In this document: piece after piece, positions 43,769 to 52,706 of the stretch
How positions within the stretch are numbered: position 1 is the first letter of the stretch
Layout of the letters: every line of letters begins with the position of its first letter
Assembly: GCA_910586535.1 (NCBI GenBank)
Contig: CAJUHS010000001.1
Location: forward strand, 310,396 to 374,395
Length of the DNA stretch: 64,000 bases
Source: an uncultured Oscillospiraceae bacterium
Lineage (GTDB): Bacteria > Bacillota > Clostridia > Oscillospirales > Ruminococcaceae
Direction: 5' to 3'
Made by a program: the position numbers and the translations under genes
The notes under the pieces: generated by a model
Told to the model about the DNA's origin: nothing
Databases searched by the model: none
What the model saw: only the letters and a program-made list of their open reading frames with translations

Positions 43769-44578
43769 ATGGATTTACTTAAAAAAATTGCCGCTTTAGT
43801 TTTAGTAACGGCGGCTGTTGTATGTACCGTTCCGTCGTATACAGTGTACGCGGAAAACTCCGACAAGGTCGTTGACGGAGCCGGTCTGCTCACCTACAGC
43901 GAGGAGCAGTCTCTTGAAAACTACATACTGAATATAATCAAAAAGCACGATTACGGTTACGATATCGTTGTGGTAACGACAAACAGCACTGACGGCAAGT
44001 CCCCCGAAGCCTACGCTGACGACTGCTACGACTATAACGATTACGGCTATGACAGTTCGGGAAGCGGACTTCTGCTTATGGTGGACATGGGCGGCAGAAA
44101 CTGGCACATTTCCACAAAAGGCAACGGTATACGTGTTTTTACGGACTACGGAATATCACGGATAGGCGACAATGTGGCAGGGTATCTCAGCGACGGAAAT
44201 TATTACGGTGCTTTTGAGGAATTTGCGGATCAGGCGGATTCCTACATCGAAAAGTACGAAAGCAGCGGAAACGCTTACGACGTCGGGAATCAGCCGAAAA
44301 ATTACGGCAGTATGTTTATGGTCTCGCTGACGATAGGTTTGATCGCCGCGCTGATAGTATGCCTTTGCATGAAAGCGCAGCTTAAAACCGCTGTAAGGCA
44401 GATGGGAGCGCGGGTCTATGTCAAAAACGGAAGCATGAGGGTAACCAATTCAAGAGACATTTTCCTCTATAATAACGTTACCCGCACCAAGATAGAGTCA
44501 AGCTCGGGAGGCGGCGGAAGCAGTACCCACAGAAGCTCCAGCGGAAGCACCCACGGCGGAGGCGGAGGAAAATTCTGA
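43769..44578 (+). CDS. TPM-domain membrane protein (YdjH-like)
   Basis: A 269-residue protein. An N-terminal signal or anchor helix (about 4-28) is followed by an extracytoplasmic TPM domain ('VVDGAGLLTYSEEQSLENY', 'GSGLLLMVDMGGRNWHIS'). A second membrane helix comes at about 182-205 (MFMVSLTIGLIAALIVCLCM), then a cytoplasmic tail ending in Gly/Ser repeats (SSGSTHGGGGG). This is the layout of B. subtilis YdjH. ATG at 43769 lies eight bases after GCGGAGG. Distal gene of the module. Confidence 0.86.
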   Translation: MDLLKKIAALVLVTAAVVCTVPSYTVYAENSDKVVDGAGLLTYSEEQSLENYILNIIKKHDYGYDIVVVTTNSTDGKSPEAYADDCYDYNDYGYDSSGSGLLLMVDMGGRNWHISTKGNGIRVFTDYGISRIGDNVAGYLSDGNYYGAFEEFADQADSYIEKYESSGNAYDVGNQPKNYGSMFMVSLTIGLIAALIVCLCMKAQLKTAVRQMGARVYVKNGSMRVTNSRDIFLYNNVTRTKIESSSGGGGSSTHRSSSGSTHGGGGGKF

Positions 44579-44584
44579 TATACT

Positions 44585-44635
44585 AAAGCGGAGGATACAC
44601 CGGCAATTTGAGTGCCAGTAAACCCTCCGCTTTTT
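44585..44635 (+). terminator. Terminator after the SPFH/TPM module
   Basis: AAAGCGGAGG and CCTCCGCTTT form a 10-bp stem around a 28-base loop, followed by TTATTTTTG. It faces the convergent sigF operon and may serve both sides. Confidence 0.78.
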
Positions 44636-44652
44636 ATTTTTGTTTTTTGTTT

Positions 44653-45318
44653 TTATTCCAGCAGGTTTCCCCTCAGTATCATGAGAAGCTTTTTTTCGCG
44701 GCGGGATACCTGCACTTGGGACATACCGAGAACCTCGGCTGTTCGGGTCTGGGTCATGTCCTTGAAGTAGCGGCAGTATATCAGGCGGCGGTCGGTCTCG
44801 TCAAGAGCGCCGAGAGCCTGCCTCAGTGAAAGTATATCCACAAGCTCTGCGTCGGGAGAGGGTTCGGCAATATCTATCTGTCCGTCGTTTCCGTTTTCGG
44901 GGTCGCCGGTAAGGGACACGACAGGCAGATTTACCGCGATGGCTTCCGCAACGTCCTCGGGAGATGAATCCGTCAGTTCGGCAAGCTCGGAAACCGTTGG
45001 CTCTCTGCCATGCAGGAGCGCGAACTGTTCACGCGAACGGGATATCCTCATGCCCAGCTCCCGAACCGAACGGCTTACCTTAACGGAGCCTCCGTCGCGG
45101 AACAGACGCTTTATTTCTCCGAGTATGACCGGTACGGCGTAGGTGGAGAACTTGACTCCCCTGTCCCTGTCAAAAGCGGCTGCCGCTTTTACCAACCCCA
45201 CGCAGCCCGCGCCGTAAAGATCGTCGTACTCTATTCCCTTACCCCTGAAACGGTTTGCGCACAGGTGAACAAGCCCAAGATTTTCTTCGGCAAGACTGTT
45301 GTCTTTCAGAGAATTCAC
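44653..45318 (-). CDS. sigF: Forespore-specific RNA polymerase sigma factor sigma-F
   Basis: The first compartment-specific sporulation sigma factor. The 221-residue protein has region 2 'YDDLYGAGCVGLVKAAAAFD' and 'KFSTYAVPVILGEIKR', region 3 and a region 4 helix-turn-helix ('RTAEVLGMSQVQVSRREKK'). It is the third gene of spoIIAA-spoIIAB-sigF, held inactive by SpoIIAB until SpoIIAA is dephosphorylated. Presence of the complete operon is the best sign that the organism is, or descends from, a spore former. Confidence 0.95.
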   Translation of the reverse strand: MNSLKDNSLAEENLGLVHLCANRFRGKGIEYDDLYGAGCVGLVKAAAAFDRDRGVKFSTYAVPVILGEIKRLFRDGGSVKVSRSVRELGMRISRSREQFALLHGREPTVSELAELTDSSPEDVAEAIAVNLPVVSLTGDPENGNDGQIDIAEPSPDAELVDILSLRQALGALDETDRRLIYCRYFKDMTQTRTAEVLGMSQVQVSRREKKLLMILRGNLLE

Positions 45319-45362
45319 GGCGGTTTTCCTTTCTGTTTAATTTGGCTGTACAAACTGTACAG

Positions 45363-45815
45363 CTATGTATTACTTTTCTCCGAAAGGATTCGTCGCTTCA
45401 TAATTACCGTTGTACCCTTGCCCGGAGTACTCCTGACCGTAACCTGATCCATAAAGCTCTCCATTACCGCAAAGCCCAGCCCTGCCCTTTCCTCCTCGGG
45501 AGCGGAGGTATACATGGGCTCCATTGCTTTTTTTATATCAGGAATACCGCAGCCGCTGTCCCGTATCTTTATATAGAGCGTATTGTCCTCGAGAGCGCGG
45601 GCGGTTATTTCTATCCTGCTTTTGTCGGAGGAAGTTCCCTTGTAAGCATGGACTATACAGTTCGTTACCGCCTCGGAAACGGCGGTCTTTATCTCCCCCA
45701 CCTCGCTCACCGACGGATCGAGCTGTGCCGCAAACGCCGAGACGACTACGCGCGAAAGCCCCTCGTTGCGGCTGTCTGCGGGAACGGTAAATTTTATTTC
45801 GTTAAGAATTTTCAT
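45363..45815 (-). CDS. spoIIAB: Anti-sigma F factor SpoIIAB
   Basis: Protein kinase and anti-sigma factor of the GHKL fold that holds sigma-F and phosphorylates SpoIIAA. The 150-residue sequence has the N-box 'EAVTNCIVHAYKG', G1 box 'IRDSGCGIPD' and G2 box 'GLGFAVMESFMD'. The start is the ATG with complement 45813-45815, preceded by GGAAAGGAC; longer frames upstream lie in spoIIAA sequence. It follows spoIIAA by 34 bases. Confidence 0.96.
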   Translation of the reverse strand: MKILNEIKFTVPADSRNEGLSRVVVSAFAAQLDPSVSEVGEIKTAVSEAVTNCIVHAYKGTSSDKSRIEITARALEDNTLYIKIRDSGCGIPDIKKAMEPMYTSAPEEERAGLGFAVMESFMDQVTVRSTPGKGTTVIMKRRILSEKSNT

Positions 45816-45849
45816 TTTTTCAGTCCTTTCCGATCTATGCGGTTTTATG

Positions 45850-46155
45850 CTATCTGATAACGGCAAGCCTGTCCAGACCTGCAAGCCGCATGACCTTTTT
45901 TATCTGGTTCCCGGTGTTTTCTATGATCACGCAGCCGCCGTAGGGCTTGACTATTTTGTACCGTCCCATAACAAGGCCGATACCCGAACTGTCCATAAAG
46001 GTAACGCCGTCGAAGTCAAGTATGAGCTGTTTGGGGTGATGTCTGTCTATAGCGAGGTCTATGTCCTCGCGTATGGCTTTGGCTGTATGGTGATCCACCT
46101 CGCCTGAAAGTCTGGCGATAACAGTATTCTCTTCCGTTTCTATGATAACGGGCAT
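45850..46155 (-). CDS. spoIIAA: Anti-sigma F factor antagonist SpoIIAA
   Basis: STAS-domain protein that frees sigma-F when unphosphorylated. The 101-residue sequence has the phosphorylation site 'FMDSSGIGLVMGRY' (Ser56/Ser57) and 'IIENTGNQIKKVMRLAGL'. First gene of the spoIIA operon. AAGGAAG lies before the ATG. I could not identify a convincing sigma-H promoter in the 224-base upstream gap. Confidence 0.95.
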   Translation of the reverse strand: MPVIIETEENTVIARLSGEVDHHTAKAIREDIDLAIDRHHPKQLILDFDGVTFMDSSGIGLVMGRYKIVKPYGGCVIIENTGNQIKKVMRLAGLDRLAVIR

Positions 46156-46315
46156 ATTTTCACTTCCTTACGATGTGTTCTATAGTGTATATTTTACGCC
46201 CGCCGGGGCGCGGATTTTGTCGCAGCAGGGCAGTACCGCAGCGTCCGTCTGAAATTCGCATGAGACGCAGGGCAATATGCTTGGCCTGCGTTTATCCTTT
46301 ATTTGACCGACCTAC

Positions 46316-46344
46316 TTGACTTTTTTCCCCTATAACAATATAAT
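46316..46344 (+). promoter_or_regulatory. Promoter of ppk1
   Basis: -35 TTGACT (46316-46321), 17-base spacer, -10 TATAAT (46339-46344). Confidence 0.78.
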
Positions 46345-46379
46345 ATATATAACATCGGAAAAATAACAGGGGGATCAGT

Positions 46380-48503
46380 ATGAAACAATATTACGACAAC
46401 CGCGAACTGTCATGGCTTAAATTCAACGAAAGAGTCCTTGAGGAGGCGGTGGACAAAAACGTCCCCCTCTGCGAAAGGCTCATGTTTGCGGCGATATTTC
46501 AGTCGAATCTGGACGAGTTCTTTATGATACGCGTAGGCTCTCTTTATGACCGCACCCTTGTGGATGCGGACGACCGCGAAAATAAAACGGACATGACCTG
46601 CCGCGAACAGCTTGACGCTGTTTTTAAGCGCGTCGCGGAGCTTAATCCCATGCGGGACAAGGCGTACAGCGGAATAATGTCCGAGCTGGAGGGACACGGC
46701 GTTGAACAGGTGGATTTCAAGACCCTTTCAAAGGATGAGGAAAGCTACCTCAAAGCCTACTTTACCGCGGAGATACTTCCCCTTATTTCACCGCAGGTCA
46801 TAGACAAGCGGCACCCTTTCCCGTTTCTTAAAAACAAGGAGATATACGCCGCAGCACAGCTTGAATCCAAATCCTCATCGGTGACGATAGGCCTTGTACC
46901 CGCCAGCGGAGCTTTTTCAAGAATTATCTTCCTTCCGGGAAGCAAGCGACGCTTCATGCTTGTGGAAGAGCTTATACTCCACTATATGCCGCTTATTTTC
47001 GAGAACTACAAAATACTGGACAAATCCCTTATGCGCATAACCCGAAACGCCGACATCAACATGGAGGAAGCTCTCTACGACCACGACGTAGACCTGCGCG
47101 AGGTCATGTCGGAGCTGCTGAAAAAGCGCAAGAAACTTTCCCCTGTCCGCATGGAGCTTTCCCGCAAGCTTGGTTCTGCGGCGGTGGATTATCTCTGCGA
47201 AAAGCTGGAGCTTAAACACGAGCAAATATTCCACCTTAAATCCCCTCTCGACCTTTCCTTTGTGTACCCGCTCCGAGGCCGTCTGGAGGAAAGCCTGCCA
47301 ACGCTTTTCTTCGGCAGGGCAGATCCCCAGCCCTCCCGCGAGGTGGACAAGGATATGCCTATGATACCCCAGATACAAAAACGGGACATTATTCTGTCCT
47401 ATCCCTTCGAGTCCATAAAGCCTTTCTTAAGGCTTCTTAACGAAGCGGGGAACGACCCGTCGGTGGTATCAATAAAAATAACCCTTTACAGGGTCGCTTC
47501 CGATTCAAAAGTGGTGGACGCTCTTATCGCCGCCGCCGAAAACGGCAAGGACGTGCTTGTGCTTGTAGAACTCCGCGCACGCTTCGACGAGGAAAACAAC
47601 ATAGGCTGGTCAAAACGCCTTGAGCACGCGGGGTGCAGCGTTATATACGGTCCCGAAAATTTAAAGGTACACTCAAAGCTGCTGCTTATCACAAGAAAAA
47701 CAGGCGGCGGAAAGATCGAATATATCTCCCAGATAGGCACGGGAAACTACAATGAAAAGACCTCCGCGCTCTATACCGATCTGTGCCTTATGACCGCTAA
47801 CAGAGAGATCGGTTCGGACGCTCTTATGGTGTTTAATGCTCTGTCCACAAACACTCTTGCGGAAAATACCGGCAAGCTTCTTGTGGCTCCGCTGTGTCTG
47901 CAGAACAGAATAATAGAAATGATCGACGGCGAGATTGCCGCCGCTGAACGGGGCGAAGACGCCTTTATAGGGCTGAAAATGAATTCCCTGACCGATAAAA
48001 TACTTATCGACAAGCTTGTGGAAGCTTCACAAAAGGGCGTTAAGATACGCATGGTAATACGTGGTATATGCTGTCTTGTGGCGGGTATAAAGGGCTGTAC
48101 CGAAAACATCGAGATAACAAGCATTGTTGGACGTTACCTCGAACACAGCCGCATCTATATTTTCGGAACTCCCGAACGCATGAAGCTCTATATAAGCTCC
48201 GCGGACTTTATGACGAGGAACACTCTCAGGCGTGTTGAAGTTGCCGCGCCTGTCTACGACACTCATGTGCGCAAAAGGATAATGCACATCTTCGACATAC
48301 TGACAAAGGATAACGTAAAAGCACGGGTCATGCTCCCCGACAGCAGCTACGTCCGCGTAAAACCGGAAGGGGAGCCTGTTGATTCCCAGTCTGCGTTTAT
48401 ACGCGAGGCATACGAGAACGCCTCCGCAGCCGCTTCGGGAAAAGGCAGAAAGGTCAAGCCCACATTAGTACAGCGCATAAAAAGCTCCCTGAAAAAAAGA
48501 TAG
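46380..48503 (+). CDS. ppk1: Polyphosphate kinase 1
   Basis: Transfers the ATP gamma-phosphate to polyphosphate. The 707-residue protein starts with the PPK1 N-domain 'NRELSWLKFNERVLEEA'. The phosphorylated histidine lies in 'LKVHSKLLL' at about residue 431 and the second conserved histidine in 'LEHSRIYIFG' at about 589, both in phospholipase-D-like folds. Positions match the E. coli enzyme well. Single-gene unit; no exopolyphosphatase gene nearby. Confidence 0.97.
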   Translation: MKQYYDNRELSWLKFNERVLEEAVDKNVPLCERLMFAAIFQSNLDEFFMIRVGSLYDRTLVDADDRENKTDMTCREQLDAVFKRVAELNPMRDKAYSGIMSELEGHGVEQVDFKTLSKDEESYLKAYFTAEILPLISPQVIDKRHPFPFLKNKEIYAAAQLESKSSSVTIGLVPASGAFSRIIFLPGSKRRFMLVEELILHYMPLIFENYKILDKSLMRITRNADINMEEALYDHDVDLREVMSELLKKRKKLSPVRMELSRKLGSAAVDYLCEKLELKHEQIFHLKSPLDLSFVYPLRGRLEESLPTLFFGRADPQPSREVDKDMPMIPQIQKRDIILSYPFESIKPFLRLLNEAGNDPSVVSIKITLYRVASDSKVVDALIAAAENGKDVLVLVELRARFDEENNIGWSKRLEHAGCSVIYGPENLKVHSKLLLITRKTGGGKIEYISQIGTGNYNEKTSALYTDLCLMTANREIGSDALMVFNALSTNTLAENTGKLLVAPLCLQNRIIEMIDGEIAAAERGEDAFIGLKMNSLTDKILIDKLVEASQKGVKIRMVIRGICCLVAGIKGCTENIEITSIVGRYLEHSRIYIFGTPERMKLYISSADFMTRNTLRRVEVAAPVYDTHVRKRIMHIFDILTKDNVKARVMLPDSSYVRVKPEGEPVDSQSAFIREAYENASAAASGKGRKVKPTLVQRIKSSLKKR

Positions 48504-48563
48504 CGGAAACAGAAACGTTTACAGCAATTCCGCAAATGAACTGCTGTAAACGTTGTGTTCCGC
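48503..48563 (+). other. Long hairpin at the end of ppk1
   Basis: GCGGAAACAGAAACGTTTACAGCA pairs with the 3' arm that ends GTTCCGC over about 22 bases with few interruptions; the 13-base inner stem ACGTTTACAGCA/TGCTGTAAACGT is perfect. No T-run follows; the true terminator lies at 48677. Confidence 0.75.
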
Positions 48564-48676
48564 ATTATACTGTTCATGAAAATACGCATTCTTTCCGCAT
48601 ACCGGCGTCAGCTTTGTTCTGCCTTATTCCGTCTGTATCTAAGCCATTATATCTTTTCGTTTGACTTTCATTGAAT

Positions 48677-48710
48677 GCTGCACAGAAATGTGCGGCTTTT
48701 TTATTTTGCT
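48677..48710 (+). terminator. Intrinsic terminator after ppk1
   Basis: GCTGCACA and TGTGCGGC form an 8-bp stem (one G-T pair) with a GAAA loop, followed by TTTTTTATTTT. Confidence 0.82.
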
Positions 48711-48711
48711 C

Positions 48712-48740
48712 TTGAAAATTCCGGCATAATAATGTATAAT
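48712..48740 (+). promoter_or_regulatory. Promoter of asnB
   Basis: -35 TTGAAA (48712-48717), 17-base spacer, -10 TATAAT (48735-48740), directly after the ppk1 terminator. Confidence 0.75.
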
Positions 48741-48781
48741 AAAATAGTATATTTTAACAGTAACTTTTTCGGAGGATTAAT

Positions 48782-50623
48782 ATGTGCGGATTTGTAGGAT
48801 TTACCAACACGCAAAATGATTCAAATAAAATTATTGAAGCAATGATGGATAAAATACGCCACCGGGGTCCCGATTCGGGAGGGAAGCACGTTGACGGCGA
48901 CATTGCCCTGGGCTTCCGCCGGCTTAGCATTATCGACATTACTTCATCCGGAGACCAGCCTATCTACAACGAGGACAGTTCCAAAATTCTCCTTTTCAAC
49001 GGAGAAATTTACAACTACCGGTCTATCCGCAATGAACTGCTTGCGGCGGGACACAAATTCAAAACCAACACCGACTCCGAGGTGCTGCTTCACGGATACG
49101 AGGAGTACGGTGAAAAGCTTTTGGGCAAGCTTCGGGGTATGTTCGCCTTTGTCATCTGGGATACCGTCAAAAAGGAGCTTTTCGGAGCACGGGACTTTTT
49201 CGGAATCAAGCCCATGTACTATGCCCAAATGAACGGTACGTTCATGTTCGGCTCGGAAATAAAGGCTTTTCTTGTACATCCCGATTTCAAAAAGGAGCTT
49301 AACGAGACGGCTCTGGAGAACTACCTGACATTTCAGTATTCCCCAACTGCCGAAACATTTTTCAAGAACGTCTATAAGCTGCCGCCCGCCCATTATTTCA
49401 AATACGCAGACGGAAAGCTGGATATTACCCGTTACTGGGACGTTCATTTTGATCCCGACAACGGCCCCGATCTGGATAAGTGGGTGGACGAGATATCCGA
49501 TATTTTTCATAATTCCGTGGAAGCACACAAAATATCCGACGTTGAGGTAGGCAGCTTCCTTTCCAGCGGCGTGGATTCAAGCTACGTTGCAGCCGTTGCA
49601 AATGTTGACAAGACCTTTACCGTAGGCTTCGGCGAGGACGAAAGGTACAACGAAATAGGCTGGGCAAAGGAATTCTCCAAATACATCGGCAAAGAAAATA
49701 TAAGCAAGGTCATCACTCCCGAGGAATACTGGAACAATATCTCCAAGATACAGTACCACATGGACGAACCCCTTGCAGACCCCTCCTGCATTGCTCTTTA
49801 CTTCGTCTGCAACAAGGCTTCGGAGTACGTCAAGGTTGTGCTTTCAGGCGAGGGCGCGGACGAAATTTTCGGCGGTTACAATATCTACAAGGAGCCAATG
49901 TCCATGCCGGCATACAACGCGATACCACGCCCCATAAGACGCGGCATCGGCGCAGTTGCTTCAAAGCTTCCGGCCAAAAGAGGAGTGAACTTTCTCGTCC
50001 GCAGGAGTAAGGATTTAGAGGAGCGCTTTATCGGCAACGCCTATATGTTCAGCGAAAAGGAGCGCAAGGCTTTATTGAAAATAAATACGGATGCTCCCCC
50101 CGCTGTGGATATAACCCGCCCATTTTACGATAAGGTTAAGGACGCGGATGCAGTTACAAAAATGCAGTACCTCGATCTTCATCTTTGGATGACGGGTGAT
50201 ATTCTTCTGAAAGCCGACAAAATGTCAATGGCGAACAGTCTTGAACTGCGAGTGCCTTTCCTCGACAAGGAAGTAATGGCAGTAGCGGAAAGGATCCCGG
50301 CAAAGTACCGCGTTACCGACGAAAACACAAAATTTGCCATGAGAAAAGCTGCGCTGCGTTCTGCTCCGCCTCAAACGGCAAACAAGAAAAAGCTGGGTTT
50401 CCCCGTGCCTATCCGCGTATGGCTGAAAGAGGATAAATATTACGGCATAGTTAAAAACAGCTTTACGTCCCCCGCCGCTGATCATTTCTTCAATACTGAA
50501 CTTCTGGTTAAGCTTTTGGACGACCACCGCGCAGACAAGTATGACAACAGCCGCAAGATATGGACAATATTTATTTTTCTTGTGTGGTACAAGGTTTACT
50601 TCGGCGGAGAGATTCCCGCGTAA
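48782..50623 (+). CDS. asnB: Asparagine synthetase B (glutamine-hydrolysing)
   Basis: Makes asparagine from aspartate, glutamine and ATP. The 613-residue enzyme begins MCGFVGF, with Cys2 as the glutaminase nucleophile. The N-terminal amidotransferase includes 'RHRGPDSGG' and 'LFNGEIYNYR'; the synthetase half has the PP-loop 'SSGVDSSYVAA' at about residue 261 and 'LSGEGADEIFGGYNIY'. The length fits the Firmicute AsnB type; such enzymes can also amidate cell-wall precursors, so asparagine synthesis is the default call only. ATG preceded by GGAGG. Confidence 0.93.
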   Translation: MCGFVGFTNTQNDSNKIIEAMMDKIRHRGPDSGGKHVDGDIALGFRRLSIIDITSSGDQPIYNEDSSKILLFNGEIYNYRSIRNELLAAGHKFKTNTDSEVLLHGYEEYGEKLLGKLRGMFAFVIWDTVKKELFGARDFFGIKPMYYAQMNGTFMFGSEIKAFLVHPDFKKELNETALENYLTFQYSPTAETFFKNVYKLPPAHYFKYADGKLDITRYWDVHFDPDNGPDLDKWVDEISDIFHNSVEAHKISDVEVGSFLSSGVDSSYVAAVANVDKTFTVGFGEDERYNEIGWAKEFSKYIGKENISKVITPEEYWNNISKIQYHMDEPLADPSCIALYFVCNKASEYVKVVLSGEGADEIFGGYNIYKEPMSMPAYNAIPRPIRRGIGAVASKLPAKRGVNFLVRRSKDLEERFIGNAYMFSEKERKALLKINTDAPPAVDITRPFYDKVKDADAVTKMQYLDLHLWMTGDILLKADKMSMANSLELRVPFLDKEVMAVAERIPAKYRVTDENTKFAMRKAALRSAPPQTANKKKLGFPVPIRVWLKEDKYYGIVKNSFTSPAADHFFNTELLVKLLDDHRADKYDNSRKIWTIFIFLVWYKVYFGGEIPA

Positions 50624-50662
50624 TCGCGTAATTACGTAGTTCCGTATCCCAGGGGTACGGAA

Positions 50663-50800
50663 GTGAAAAACATTCTTTTTACCGGCGGCACGGTTTTCGC
50701 CGGCCGCCGCATTACCGAGTATTTTACCGCAATTTATGAAAATATTTTTGTACTGAACAGAGGAACAAAACCCAAAAGAGGGGCATTTGAAAGAAATTAG
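50663..50800 (+). pseudogene. N-terminal remnant of an NAD-dependent epimerase/reductase
   Basis: A GTG-started frame encodes 45 residues, 'KNILFTGGTVFAGRRITEYF' through 'FVLNRGTKPKRG', which is the Rossmann start (GGTxFxGR, then LNRGTKP) of a sugar-epimerase-like SDR family, and then stops at TAG. No remaining domain follows before pduL. The 370-base gap holds this remnant and the pduL promoter. Confidence 0.7.
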
Positions 50801-50930
50801 AAAGCTATGGACAACAGCTGACGGAAAATGATAACGCTTTTGGAGGAAGTCCCCGCAAAACGGCGAAAAGCCGCCTAAGGAATTAACAGACCGTATTAAA
50901 AAATGTATATAAGCAATTGTAACATTTTTC

Positions 50931-50959
50931 TTGACCTTTCAGACCGAAAGTAGTATACT
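50931..50959 (+). promoter_or_regulatory. Promoter of pduL
   Basis: -35 TTGACC (50931-50936), 17-base spacer, -10 TATACT (50954-50959). Confidence 0.72.
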
Positions 50960-50993
50960 TATTATAGAATATTTTACTTTTGGAGGAATTATT

Positions 50994-51572
50994 ATGTCAA
51001 AAACTTTTATGGTTGAAACTTCCGCCCGTCACGTTCACGTTACTCAGGAAGACCTTGAGGTACTTTTCGGCAAAGGCGCGTCCCTCACAAAAAAGAAAGA
51101 CCTGTCCCAGCCCGGCCAGTACGCCTGCGAGGAACGTGTTGAGGTCGTAGGACCCAAAAAATCTCTTGCCAACGTTTCAATCCTTGGTCCTGTACGTCCC
51201 GCCACTCAGATAGAGCTTTCCGCAACCGACGCACGTTCTATAGGAATTTCCGCTCCCATACGCGAAAGCGGCGACGTTGCGGGTTCTGCGGGCTGCAAGC
51301 TTGTAGGTCCCTGCGGCGAGGTAGAGGTGAAAGAGGGAGTTATCGTTGCTAAAAGACATATTCACCTTACCCCTGCCGACGCTGAGGAGCTGGGAGTTTC
51401 CGACAAAGAGGTAGTATGGGTAAAGCTTGACACCGACGGCAGAAAAGCTGTTCTCGGCGACGTTGTATGCCGCGTTTCGGACAAGTTTGCCCGCGCTATG
51501 CATATCGACACCGACGAGGCTAACGCTATTTCCGCGACTCCCGCGCTTCAGGGCGAGATCGTTAAGATCTGA
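50994..51572 (+). CDS. pduL: Phosphate acyltransferase PduL-type (phosphotransacetylase)
   Basis: PduL enzymes exchange CoA and phosphate on acetyl or propionyl groups. The 192-residue sequence has the two histidine zinc-ligand motifs 'ARHVHVTQED' and 'KRHIHLTPAD' and 'SILGPVRPATQIELSATDA'. There is no N-terminal microcompartment-targeting extension and no shell genes nearby, so it is probably a free cytosolic phosphotransacetylase for acetate metabolism. Acetate kinase is not adjacent. Nine bases separate it from the esterase gene. Confidence 0.93.
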   Translation: MSKTFMVETSARHVHVTQEDLEVLFGKGASLTKKKDLSQPGQYACEERVEVVGPKKSLANVSILGPVRPATQIELSATDARSIGISAPIRESGDVAGSAGCKLVGPCGEVEVKEGVIVAKRHIHLTPADAEELGVSDKEVVWVKLDTDGRKAVLGDVVCRVSDKFARAMHIDTDEANAISATPALQGEIVKI

Positions 51573-51581
51573 GGTGGTCTC

Positions 51582-52631
51582 ATGATAATATCTCACAGCG
51601 ATCCGAAAGTCATCTTCATGGGCAGAACCGACGTTTACGCCAATGAAACAAAACTTTACTGGGCTGGCTCCCAGGCTATTGTGAAATTCCGCGGAACAAG
51701 GCTTTCTGCGGCTGTTAACTCCACTGCGCTCTGGGGCAATCTGCGGTTCGGGGTAATTACCGACGGCGTAATGAGCGGCGTTCCCATGGTGTACGAAAAT
51801 AACGGCAAGGACATTACAGTAACGCTTGCTGAGGGACTTTCAGACGATATCCATACTGTTGTTCTCTATAAGCGGCACGCGGCAAATCAGCTTTTGTCGA
51901 TAAAGTCCTTTGAAACAGACGGAGAATTTCTTGCTCCCGAACCTCTTCCCAAGTTAAAAATTGAGGTTTACGGCGACAGCGTATGCGCGGGCGAGGTCAT
52001 TGAAGCCTGTGATTATGTGGGAAAATGCGATCCCGAAAATAACGACAGTTCCTATGACAACGTCTGGAACAGCTTTGTTATGCAGACCGCAAGAGATCTT
52101 GGAGCTCAGATACATAATATCTGCCAGGGCGGTATTGCTCTTTTTGAGGGTACCGGGTACTTCCACGCACCCGACTACATCGGTCTGGAAAGCGTGTACG
52201 ACAAGGCTTGCTACACTCCCGAAAGCGGAGAACCTACCAATTGGGATTTCGGAAGATACGTACCGGATATAGTAATAATCGCCATCGGTCAGAACGACAA
52301 GCATAACGGCAGAACGGACTCCGACGATATTGATATTTCGTCTCCGTCAACAAGGAATCAGTGGAAAACTGGATACAAAAAGCTTGTACGCGATCTTGCA
52401 AATCATTACGGGGACGTAAAATTCGTACTTACAACGACGATTCTTATGCACGACCCCGAATGGGACAACGCTATTGAGGAGATAAAAAATGAGCTTTGCG
52501 AAGACGGCATAAAGGCGTACCGCAACGTTTTCAGCCGCAACGGAGCGGCTACTCCGGGACACCCGAGGCTTCCGGAGCACGACGAAATGGCACGGGAACT
52601 TACGGAATTTATCAGGGCAAACGTACTGTGA
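51582..52631 (+). CDS. SGNH-type carbohydrate esterase (CE2-like), intracellular
   Basis: A 349-residue esterase. An N-terminal beta-sandwich (about 1-125) precedes the SGNH hydrolase domain: block I 'YGDSVCAGE' with the nucleophile Ser, block III 'GQNDKHNG' and the C-terminal His in 'GHPRLPEHDEMA'. This two-domain layout is that of CE2 acetyl-esterases, which remove acetyl groups from plant polysaccharides. There is no signal peptide, so it should act on imported oligosaccharides. It is cotranscribed with pduL. Start ATG follows GAGGTGG. Confidence 0.82.
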   Translation: MIISHSDPKVIFMGRTDVYANETKLYWAGSQAIVKFRGTRLSAAVNSTALWGNLRFGVITDGVMSGVPMVYENNGKDITVTLAEGLSDDIHTVVLYKRHAANQLLSIKSFETDGEFLAPEPLPKLKIEVYGDSVCAGEVIEACDYVGKCDPENNDSSYDNVWNSFVMQTARDLGAQIHNICQGGIALFEGTGYFHAPDYIGLESVYDKACYTPESGEPTNWDFGRYVPDIVIIAIGQNDKHNGRTDSDDIDISSPSTRNQWKTGYKKLVRDLANHYGDVKFVLTTTILMHDPEWDNAIEEIKNELCEDGIKAYRNVFSRNGAATPGHPRLPEHDEMARELTEFIRANVL

Positions 52632-52706
52632 CCCGATCTTTAATATAGCTTGACGCGCAAAATGCAAAATCCGCATCATTTGGATATACTGGTTCGCAAG
52701 TACTGA

